A stretch of DNA of 6,529 nt, taken from assembly GCA_003170035.1 (NCBI GenBank), contig PMZX01000489.1:1741-8269 (forward strand). The letters run 5' to 3'. The notes beneath the pieces were generated by a model. The model was not told the origin of the DNA. It worked only from the letters and a program-made list of their open reading frames with translations, and made no database searches. Position numbers and translations under genes: made by a program. Origin of the DNA: Myxococcales bacterium (lineage in GTDB: Bacteria; Myxococcota_A; Polyangia; Fen-1088). Positions 1-5,950 of this stretch are shown piece after piece (the stretch's first letter is position 1; each line of letters begins with the position of its first letter).

Positions 1-1175
1 TTGCGCCGCATCTCCAGAATCTTGCCCGGTTGATCGATGAACACCGGGCACACCTCCTGGCAGGCGCCGCAGGTGGTGCACGACCACAGTACTTCTTCAC
101 TGGTGCGGCCGCCGATCAGGTCGCGCGGCTGGCGCGCCTCTTGTGCGGCTGCCTTGCCGTGCTGGAAACGTTCGAGAATGTCGTCGAGCGGCCCGCGATC
201 CGGCAGGCGCGTTTTCATGTCATCGCGCAGGTCGTGTACCACCTGCATGGGCGAGAGCGGCTTGCCGGTGCGGTTGGCCGGGCAGTAGTTCGAGCAGCGT
301 GCACACTCCGTGCAGGCGAAGCCGTCGAGCAGCGACTTCCAGGTGAAGTCCTTCCATTCGGACACCACACCGGTCTGCGCGATGTCGTCCACCTCCAGGT
401 TGAGCTTGGGCAGAACGCCGCGCTGGCCGAGCTGGCGGAAGTAGATGTTGGGCAAGGCCGCGAGGATGTGGCTGTGCTTGGAGTAGGCGAGGTAGTTGAG
501 GAACTTTAGCAATACCACCACGTGGATCCACCAATTGACTTCGGAGAGCACGCCCGCGGTGGAGGGCGAGACACTGCCCAGCAGGGCACTGGCCAGCGCA
601 TCGGAAATGAAGAAACCAGGGTCGACCGGGCCGGCCAGGGCGCGGAAGCCGTGCATCCCGAAGTGGGTGACCATGAGGAGCGCGATGGCGGAGAGGATCG
701 CGGCTGCGTCGCGGCTCATGGGGATGAGACGGGGTTTGAGTACCAGGCGGCGGAAGAAGGCAAAGCCGATCACCGCCAGCACGAGCAGGTTCATGCTGTC
801 CACCGCGGCGTTGAGTATGCCCGCGAGGGTGTCGCCCATGACGAGCGACCAGGAGAAGGCGGGCCACAGCCCCTGCGCAAAAGTCTCCAGGGTGCCCAGG
901 CATATGACCAGGAAGCCCCAGAAAATGATGAAGTGGTGGCGGCTGCCTATCAGGTTGGAGAAGAGCGGCCAGCGGCTGGCCGGGATGTCTACCGTCTCGA
1001 TGACCTTGCGCTGGCCGAAGAAGTAGAAGAGCAACGCGTCCACGCGCGACTCGACCTGGTCGGTTCGCTTCTCGGCGCGGCCGGTCAGGAGCATCTTGAT
1101 GAAGCGCCTCAGTGTCCAGGCGAACATCGCCAGGGCTGCGGTCAGAAGTACTGCGAAAACGATTTGCTTCAGCAT
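1..1175 (-). CDS. Membrane-bound Fe-S oxidoreductase (EtfD/EMO-like, NarI-type membrane domain plus two 4Fe-4S motifs), 3' end missing
   Basis: Likely carries electrons between a soluble donor, such as electron-transfer flavoprotein from acyl-CoA dehydrogenation, and the membrane quinone pool. The visible 391 residues begin at ATG (1175-1173), with an AGGA ribosome site about seven bases upstream. Residues 1-250 hold several hydrophobic segments (about 5-30, 80-100, 115-142, 158-180, 212-230). Histidines in or beside them (H80/H81, H171/H175, H218, H234/H236) could ligate b haems, as in the NarI-like domain. Two ferredoxin-type cluster motifs follow: C288-x2-C291-x2-C294-x3-C298-P and C366-x2-C369-x2-C372-x3-C376-P. 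Family members usually continue into Cys-rich CCG domains (heterodisulfide-reductase D type); these would lie beyond the window edge and are not seen. It is divergent from the zinc-ribbon/CoA-ligase operon. The family assignment is good. The ETF partnership is inferred from known relatives, and another donor is possible. Confidence 0.88.
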   Translation of the reverse strand, partial: MLKQIVFAVLLTAALAMFAWTLRRFIKMLLTGRAEKRTDQVESRVDALLFYFFGQRKVIETVDIPASRWPLFSNLIGSRHHFIIFWGFLVICLGTLETFAQGLWPAFSWSLVMGDTLAGILNAAVDSMNLLVLAVIGFAFFRRLVLKPRLIPMSRDAAAILSAIALLMVTHFGMHGFRALAGPVDPGFFISDALASALLGSVSPSTAGVLSEVNWWIHVVVLLKFLNYLAYSKHSHILAALPNIYFRQLGQRGVLPKLNLEVDDIAQTGVVSEWKDFTWKSLLDGFACTECARCSNYCPANRTGKPLSPMQVVHDLRDDMKTRLPDRGPLDDILERFQHGKAAAQEARQPRDLIGGRTSEEVLWSCTTCGACQEVCPVFIDQPGKILEMRR

Positions 1176-1191
1176 GGCTGGTTCCTATCAT

Positions 1192-1235
1192 GGCTAGCAC
1201 GAGTTCGAAACCCGGCCAGCACGAGTTCGAAACCG
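1192..1235. repeat. 22-bp near-perfect tandem duplication with TTCGAA core, candidate operator
   Basis: The sequence AGCACGAGTTCGAAACC occurs at 1196-1212 and again at 1218-1234. Extending outward, the two 22-bp units 1192-1213 and 1214-1235 differ at only two positions. Each unit contains the palindromic core TTCGAA. The 22-bp period equals about two helical turns, so a dimeric regulator could bind both copies on the same DNA face. The repeat lies between the divergent starts at 1175 and 1269, where a shared operator is expected. No regulator gene is in the window, and the binding role is inference. A simple replication-slippage duplication is the alternative. Confidence 0.6.
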
Positions 1236-1249
1236 GGGCCGCCTCGTTG

Positions 1250-1255
1250 TATAAA
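1250..1255 (+). promoter_or_regulatory. Possible -10 element (TATAAA) for the zinc-ribbon/CoA-ligase operon
   Basis: TATAAA is the only AT-rich hexamer in this GC-rich gap. A poor -35 match, the TTCGAA at 1226-1231 inside the second repeat unit, lies 18 bases upstream. If this is the true -10, transcription would start near 1261-1263. The message would then be almost leaderless and begin around the ATG at 1263, which conflicts with use of the AGG at 1258-1260 as a ribosome site. The call is therefore weak. Confidence 0.25.
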
Positions 1256-1257
1256 CC

Positions 1258-1260
1258 AGG
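1258..1260 (+). promoter_or_regulatory. Weak Shine-Dalgarno (AGG) that favours the ATG at 1269
   Basis: AGG lies eight bases before the ATG at 1269 but only two before the ATG at 1263, so the downstream start is better placed. The protein from 1269 begins MNRELIAILACPKCKG, which matches how Trm112/UPF0434 proteins normally begin. The motif is only three bases long, so it is supporting rather than decisive. Confidence 0.4.
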
Positions 1261-1268
1261 CCATGCCG

Positions 1269-1436
1269 ATGAACCGCGAGCTGATCGCCATCCTGGCCTG
1301 TCCCAAGTGCAAGGGGCCGCTGGAACTGACGCCAGACGAAAGCGCCTTCTTGTGCCGCGCCTGCCGCCTGGTCTACGCCGTGGTCGACGAGATCCCCAAC
1401 TTCATCGTCGAAGAAGCGCAGCCTCTCGAGGGCTAG
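1269..1436 (+). CDS. Trm112-like (UPF0434/YcaR family) small zinc-ribbon protein
   Basis: A 55-residue protein with the family's typical opening ILACPKCKGPLEL and a second cysteine pair. C11, C14, C29 and C32 form a likely zinc-ribbon. After these comes Y36 and the conserved-looking ending with IPNFIVEEA. The size suits the family (about 55-70 residues). Eukaryotic and archaeal Trm112 activates methyltransferases by binding them; the role of the bacterial stand-alone form is poorly defined. An in-frame ATG at 1263 would add Met-Pro; I prefer 1269 on ribosome-site spacing and family pattern. Only three bases separate its stop from the start of the CoA ligase, so the two are probably co-transcribed and translationally coupled. 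There is no transmembrane segment or signal peptide. Family call is firm, function is not. Confidence 0.85.
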   Translation: MNRELIAILACPKCKGPLELTPDESAFLCRACRLVYAVVDEIPNFIVEEAQPLEG

Positions 1437-1439
1437 TAG

Positions 1440-2732
1440 ATGTTTCGCGATCCCGGCATCGAGACGCTGGGCCGCGCTGACCTGGAGCGGCTGCAGCTTA
1501 GCCGCCTGCAGGCGCTGGTGGCCCGGCTGCACGAACGGGTACCGTTCTACCGCGAGCGCTTTGCCGAAGCAGGGGTGACGGCGGCAAGCATCAAGTCGCT
1601 GGCTGACCTGCGACGTCTGCCGTTCACCACCAGTGCCGACCTGCGCGACACCTACCCAGCGGGTCTGCTGGCAGTCCCGATGGACGAGGCCCTGCGCCTG
1701 CACACCTCGAGTGGCACGACCGGCCGTCCCAAGGCGCTCTTTTTCTCGCCGCGGGATGTGGACAACGCGGCCGAGCTGTGTGCCCGCAGCTTCGTGGCCA
1801 CCGGCCTGACGGCGCGCGACGTGCTTCAGAACATGATGACCTACGGCCTGTTCACCGGGGCGCTGGTGGCCCACTACGGGGCCGAGAAGATCGGCTGCCT
1901 GGTGATCCCGGCCGGCCCCGGCAATTCCGAGAAGCAGCTCGCGCTCATGCAGGACTTCGGCACCACGGCCGTACACCTGACGCCCAGTTTTGCACTGTAT
2001 TTCGCTGATTTCCTCGACGGAAAAGGTCCGGAGGCGCGCAAGCCGCTCAAGCTGCGCCGGGCCTTCGTGGGCGCCGAGCCATACAGCGTAAAGACGCGCG
2101 ACAAGATCGAACAGGCGCTGGGCGTCGAGGTCTTCAACTCCTACGGCCTGTCAGAGATGAACGGCCCAGGCGTGGCCTTCGAGTGCGAGAAGCGGGCCGG
2201 CATGCACCTTTGGGAAGACCACTTCATTCTCGAGGTCATCGATCCCAAGACCGAAGCGCCGCTGCCCGACGGCGAGTCGGGCGAGCTGGTGTTGACCACC
2301 CTATGCCGGGAAGCCATGCCGCTCGTGCGCTACCGCACACGCGATATCACGTCAGTGGTCCCGGGGCCCTGCGCCTGCCGCCGCACCCACCGCCGCCTGG
2401 CGCGCATTACCGGCCGCGCCGATGACATGCTGATCGTGCGCGGGGTCAACGTGTACCCGCAGCAGATCGAACACGTGCTCATGGCGATCCCACAGGTGGG
2501 CCGCAACTACCTCATCCTGCTCGAGGGCCGCGACGACATGACCGTGCAGGCCGAACTAGCCCACGGTGAATCGGAGATGAACGAGGAGCAGCGGGTCCTG
2601 CTGGAAAGCGAGATCGCCGCCCGTCTGCGTTCCGAGATCCTGACCAAGCCCAAGGTCAAGCTGCTGCCACCAGCCAGCCTGCCGGCCAGCGAGGGCAAAG
2701 CCAAGCGCGTGATCGACCGCCGGACGCTGTAG
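1440..2732 (+). CDS. paaK: Phenylacetate-CoA ligase (PaaK-type adenylate-forming enzyme)
   Basis: Activates an aryl or aryl-acetic acid with ATP and CoA, through an acyl-adenylate, in the cytoplasm. The 430 residues match the compact PaaK family in length. Visible motifs in order are: the N-terminal VPFYRERF region (34-41); the ATP-binding loop HTSSGTTGRPK (88-98); the NSYGLSEM adenylate-binding motif (233-240) with E239; LVRYRTRD (295-302) with D302; the hinge GRADDMLIVRGVNVYP (325-340); and the C-terminal SEGKAKR (418-423), whose lysine is the expected adenylation residue. The usual CxCGRTH segment reads CACRRTHRRL (311-320), with Arg in place of Gly. GAGGG at 1428-1432 lies seven bases before the ATG and overlaps the end of the Trm112-like gene. 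Exact substrate is unknown; benzoate or another aromatic acid is possible, so the symbol denotes the family. Confidence 0.9.
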   Translation: MFRDPGIETLGRADLERLQLSRLQALVARLHERVPFYRERFAEAGVTAASIKSLADLRRLPFTTSADLRDTYPAGLLAVPMDEALRLHTSSGTTGRPKALFFSPRDVDNAAELCARSFVATGLTARDVLQNMMTYGLFTGALVAHYGAEKIGCLVIPAGPGNSEKQLALMQDFGTTAVHLTPSFALYFADFLDGKGPEARKPLKLRRAFVGAEPYSVKTRDKIEQALGVEVFNSYGLSEMNGPGVAFECEKRAGMHLWEDHFILEVIDPKTEAPLPDGESGELVLTTLCREAMPLVRYRTRDITSVVPGPCACRRTHRRLARITGRADDMLIVRGVNVYPQQIEHVLMAIPQVGRNYLILLEGRDDMTVQAELAHGESEMNEEQRVLLESEIAARLRSEILTKPKVKLLPPASLPASEGKAKRVIDRRTL

Positions 2733-2738
2733 CAAGAC

Positions 2739-5684
2739 CTACTGGTGCACGTCGGCGATGGCCGCGAGTTTGCCTGGGCCGTGGCACAGCATGCACTGCT
2801 CGGTCTTGGCCTGGGCAACGCTGCGCGCCTCGTAGAACGATCCGCCCATCATCTGCATGTGGGCGATGGCGTCCGCGGCGTCGTGGCAGGAAGAACACAC
2901 CGCGGTGGTTGGGGAGGTCACCAGGGTTGTCGGCGCGGCCTCGCAGGGGGCGGCGGGCGAGCAGACACAGGGGCTCGCGGTCGAGCAAGCCGTGCCCGTG
3001 TACGTGCCCGCGGTCAGGTTGCTGGTCGAGAACGCGTTGCCGTAGTCAGCGCCGTCGGTCTTCACATAGGGCGAGGTAGAAATGTCGGCGGCGATCGCGC
3101 CGCTAGCAACCGTGGTCAGCAAGTGGCTGGAAAGTGCGGCAGCGGAGGCAGCCGCGCTGAAATCGTAGGCGCCCGTCACATGGCACTGCTGGCAGTTGTT
3201 GAGCACGCCCGGGTAGGTGACCTTGGCGAAGTACGGGTCCGCGTTGTCCGCCGTGCAAGTCGTCGGATAGGTGGTGCCGGGCGGGCAGGCCGCATGCCAG
3301 CTGTCGCCGACGGTGCGCTTGCCCGCGCCGTGGATGGCGTGGATGAAGACCTGCGAGCTGGCCGACCAGCCGCTGCTGGTCCGGTTGGGCGTGTGGCAGA
3401 AGGAGCATGTCGGTCCATCGTTGCGCTGGCCAGCGTGGAAGGTCGGGTTTGCGCCCAACTGCCCGTGGCAGGCCAGACACTTGCCATTGTCCACGATGGT
3501 GCGACGGGCGGTGTACGTCTTGCCGCTGGCCGCATCCTTGCCCACCACCCAGGAATTGGGTGCTGCCACGATGAGACCGCCGCACTTCTTGCCGGCGATG
3601 CAGCCTGCAATGACGGTGGAATCGCCGTAGGGGTAGGCGGGCAGGTTGATCTGAGTCAGTGGCGGGGTCGACGACAAACTATAGGTGTAGCCGATGCCGC
3701 CGGTGAGCATGGTGGCGCTGTCAGGTATGCTCACGCCGGTCAGGGTAAGCGTGTAGTAGCTGGTGGCCGCATCGAAGGTCAGCGTGCCAGCGCCTGCGCC
3801 GGTCGCCGTGCCGTTCCAGATGCTCTTGATGTAGCCGCTTGCGCTGGCGTTGAAGTCCGCGGGCGTGGAGTTGCCGTCCTGAGGCAGGGCGTAGGCGAAG
3901 TACGCGCTCGGCGAGTTGACGAAGTTGTCCATCAGATCGGTCACAGTGCCCGCGACATAGGTGTTGAACACGACCGGCGTGCCATCCTTGACGAAACGGA
4001 ACACGACGCTGGGGTTTTTGTTGGCATCGCGGGTGACACCCTTCACCTGGTAAGTGATCTGAGCGGCTCCGGCAGGCAGCGGCACGCCCGCTGCCGGCAG
4101 ATAGCCGGCGTTGGTGTTGGCGTTGGTGCCACCAAGCCAGGTGGCCTGCGGGTCAGGCTCAGCGATAGAAACGTGGGATTCCGTAATTCCGACCGACGCC
4201 ACGGTCTTGGCGCCGGTTATCGGGTGGCAGGTGATGCAGGTCGCGTCGTTCGTCATCGGACCGCCCTTGTGCAGACTACGCCCGGCCGGCGCTGTGGCCG
4301 CGAAGCTGACATCGTCGTGGCAGGAACCGCAGGCGCGGCGGCTGGGCCTGGTCTTGAAGTTGTCGGCCTGGGCAACCTTGCGATGGCACTTAGCGCAGTT
4401 GCGAACGTCCTGCGGGTAGGTGACTTCGTAGGGCGTTGGCAGCCCAGTGTACTGTCCACCCTTGAGGGTCAGCCCATCGCCCATGTGGATTTTGTGGATG
4501 AACACGGGCAGGTTGACGAAGGCCTCGCCGTTCATCGTGACCGCAGTGCCGGTCCAGGCGCCTGTGGTGGCGTCCACCGTACCCGCGGCGTCCAGATCGA
4601 CCGCGGGCGTGGTCCCGGTCCCCGGGATCGGCGTGAAGCGGCGCTGATCGTTGTGGCAGGCCACGCAGACCCCAACGTCATAGCGGGCCCCGCCGTGGAA
4701 CGCTCCGGTCCCGCCCGCCTTGGCGCGGAACGATCCGTGACATTCGAGGCACGCGGTGCCGTCGACCTTGTCGTTCTTGCCGGTCACGTCCTTGCCCGTG
4801 GCGGGGACGTAGTCCTTGACGAAGTTGACCGGGGCAAAGGGATTGCCTGACTCGGACAGGATGATCGCCAGGCGGTGGGTGGCTTGCGGATCATAGGTGA
4901 CGCCCGCATCGGTGACCTTGCGCAGGAACGTGTAGGAGTAGGTGCCGTCACCTCTGTCGGTCAGCGCGCCGCTGGTCGTGTTTACCGCAGCGGCGGCAGT
5001 CTCGGCGCCGGCCGCGCTGGTGGCATTGGCCGCCATATAGCTGACCCAGGTATCGTTGCCGCTGCCGTTGAGCCCGATGGGTCCGGGCATGGTGGGCACG
5101 GGGGCAGTGGGGACCAGCTTGAGTAGGGCGAAACGCAGATCAGCCGGGGGCAGGCCCTTGACCCCATTGCCGCTCACGTCGCTCACCTTGAACGCGATGA
5201 CCGGCTGGTTGCTTGCGGGCACGGTCACGCTGGAGACCGCGATCTTGAGATCGAGAGTGGCTTTGCTCGCTGCGCTCATCGTCGTGTAGTCGACCACGGC
5301 CTGCTTGACGTTGATTGACTGCGTGCCGCCGTCATCGCCCGGGCAGGTGATGGTCCAGGTGCCGTCGCCGTTGTTGACCACGTTACACGACTCGTCTGAA
5401 GTGCCGCTGTCCCTGCCGCTGTCGTTCGGGATGAAGGCCTTGGTGCCGTCCTCGCAGGTTATCTGGCTGCCGCCGTCCACTGTGGAAGCCGAGCAGGACT
5501 TGCCGTTGGCCAGCGTCACCGTGCCTCCGTCAGGGCCGCACGAGAGCGTCTTTGTCCCGTCTGCGTTGGCGGTCACGGTACACGACGTTCCATTCTGGCC
5601 GTCCTTGCCGTCCGACCCACTACACGCCGCCGCGAAACTCAGTGCGACCAATCCCAGTATCCTTGCCGCATTGCCAACCTTCAC
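2739..5684 (-). CDS. Decahaem c-type cytochrome lipoprotein, OmcA/MtrC family
   Basis: Probable outer-membrane, surface-exposed electron carrier to extracellular acceptors. GTG start with AGGAG eight bases upstream. Residues 1-20 form a signal peptide ending AAAC, so C21 is the likely lipidated cysteine; S22 at +2 fits outer-membrane sorting by the E. coli rule. A GKDGQNG linker follows, then three cysteine pairs (C35/C49, C64/C77, C100/C114). Residues about 125-300 are a beta-rich domain. Ten CxxCH haem sites start at 312, 340, 430, 452, 483, then 736, 760, 831, 930, 964, in two sets of five separated by a second beta-rich domain (about 505-730). The haem domains align internally: FHGG/FHAG, VFIHKIH/VFIHAIH, VTYP...NCxxCH. 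Probable distal ligands pair as H330/H750, H397/H782, H400/H785, H472/H942, H504/H980. The second set carries an extra segment of about 75 residues between haems 8 and 9 with C900, C906, C908 and C914. No porin partner gene is visible. Confidence 0.93.
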   Translation of the reverse strand: MKVGNAARILGLVALSFAAACSGSDGKDGQNGTSCTVTANADGTKTLSCGPDGGTVTLANGKSCSASTVDGGSQITCEDGTKAFIPNDSGRDSGTSDESCNVVNNGDGTWTITCPGDDGGTQSINVKQAVVDYTTMSAASKATLDLKIAVSSVTVPASNQPVIAFKVSDVSGNGVKGLPPADLRFALLKLVPTAPVPTMPGPIGLNGSGNDTWVSYMAANATSAAGAETAAAAVNTTSGALTDRGDGTYSYTFLRKVTDAGVTYDPQATHRLAIILSESGNPFAPVNFVKDYVPATGKDVTGKNDKVDGTACLECHGSFRAKAGGTGAFHGGARYDVGVCVACHNDQRRFTPIPGTGTTPAVDLDAAGTVDATTGAWTGTAVTMNGEAFVNLPVFIHKIHMGDGLTLKGGQYTGLPTPYEVTYPQDVRNCAKCHRKVAQADNFKTRPSRRACGSCHDDVSFAATAPAGRSLHKGGPMTNDATCITCHPITGAKTVASVGITESHVSIAEPDPQATWLGGTNANTNAGYLPAAGVPLPAGAAQITYQVKGVTRDANKNPSVVFRFVKDGTPVVFNTYVAGTVTDLMDNFVNSPSAYFAYALPQDGNSTPADFNASASGYIKSIWNGTATGAGAGTLTFDAATSYYTLTLTGVSIPDSATMLTGGIGYTYSLSSTPPLTQINLPAYPYGDSTVIAGCIAGKKCGGLIVAAPNSWVVGKDAASGKTYTARRTIVDNGKCLACHGQLGANPTFHAGQRNDGPTCSFCHTPNRTSSGWSASSQVFIHAIHGAGKRTVGDSWHAACPPGTTYPTTCTADNADPYFAKVTYPGVLNNCQQCHVTGAYDFSAAASAAALSSHLLTTVASGAIAADISTSPYVKTDGADYGNAFSTSNLTAGTYTGTACSTASPCVCSPAAPCEAAPTTLVTSPTTAVCSSCHDAADAIAHMQMMGGSFYEARSVAQAKTEQCMLCHGPGKLAAIADVHQ

Positions 5685-5692
5685 TGGTCCTG

Positions 5693-5697
5693 CTCCT
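5693..5697 (-). promoter_or_regulatory. Shine-Dalgarno AGGAG fixing the GTG start of the decahaem cytochrome
   Basis: On the minus strand AGGAG is followed by eight bases and then GTG (5684-5682). The protein from this GTG has the full signal peptide and lipobox. Any later start would lose the positively charged n-region, so the GTG is well supported. Confidence 0.75.
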
Positions 5698-5741
5698 CTT
5701 GTTAATTATTCCGGTCGGAAAACACTTCTTAGTCGATTACC

Positions 5742-5770
5742 ATTTGCGCGGAGCGGTAGCAAGCGCAAAT
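5742..5770. repeat. Inverted repeat ATTTGCGC-N13-GCGCAAAT, candidate operator or 5' leader hairpin of the cytochrome gene
   Basis: Perfect 8-bp arms lie at 5742-5749 and 5763-5770, with centres 21 bp apart, or two helical turns. The repeat sits 58-86 bases upstream of the cytochrome start. On the minus strand TACAAT (5776-5771), a possible -10, touches its upstream edge, so a protein bound here could block or follow transcription start. No good -35 and no GG-N10-GC sigma-54 pattern was found with it. No T-run follows the arms, which argues against an intrinsic terminator. Confidence 0.45.
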
Positions 5771-5820
5771 ATTGTATTCCGAGCGGATTTCTGGGGGACG
5801 GTGCGACATCTCACCCCTTG

Positions 5821-5838
5821 GGTTCGGCGCGCCGAACC
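5821..5838. repeat. 18-bp perfect palindrome GGTTCGGCGCGCCGAACC
   Basis: The sequence is its own reverse complement over all 18 bases and does not extend further. It lies 113 bases past the stop of the beta-helix gene and 137 bases before the cytochrome start, both on the minus strand. As RNA it could fold into a 7-bp stem with a CGCG loop. There is no U-rich tail on either strand, so a standard intrinsic terminator is unlikely. A dimeric regulator site is the more natural reading, but nothing else in the window confirms it. Confidence 0.5.
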
Positions 5839-5950
5839 AGATACTGAGGGCAGCGGCGGGGTAGGACCGTCGCCATAGGCCCATTCCCACACGGGACGCG
5901 GAGCAAGTCAGGGACGAAAGGGATGTCTTGGAAAGGGCGACCCGCAGGCC

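Noticed and set aside
220..1200. 326-codon open frame on the minus strand in the Fe-S oxidoreductase region
   Set aside because: It is a different frame of the same strand as the real gene. The product is Arg/Pro/His-rich without a motif, while the frame starting at 1175 gives hydrophobic segments and two 4Fe-4S motifs.
1220..1235. Resemblance of the GAGTTCGAAACC repeat to a tRNA T-loop
   Set aside because: No acceptor stem, anticodon arm or D-arm can be found around either copy, so the likeness comes only from the TTCGA core.
522..1268. Upstream extension of the Trm112-like reading frame
   Set aside because: The frame is open far upstream, but that part is antisense to the Fe-S oxidoreductase and has no domain. 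Only the last 55 codons match a family, with a proper start at 1269.
1194..1976. 260-codon minus-strand frame overlapping the Trm112-like gene and ligase start
   Set aside because: It is antisense to two well-supported genes and has no recognisable domain.
2745..4850. 701-codon open frame on the plus strand opposite the cytochrome gene
   Set aside because: It lies wholly antisense to a gene with ten CxxCH motifs. Its translation is low-complexity Arg/Gly/Ala/Val with no recognisable domain, as expected for a GC-rich antisense frame.
5305..5878. Plus-strand open frames running from the cytochrome 5' end into the intergenic region
   Set aside because: They are antisense to the lipoprotein signal and beta domain, have no good ribosome site, and resemble no family.
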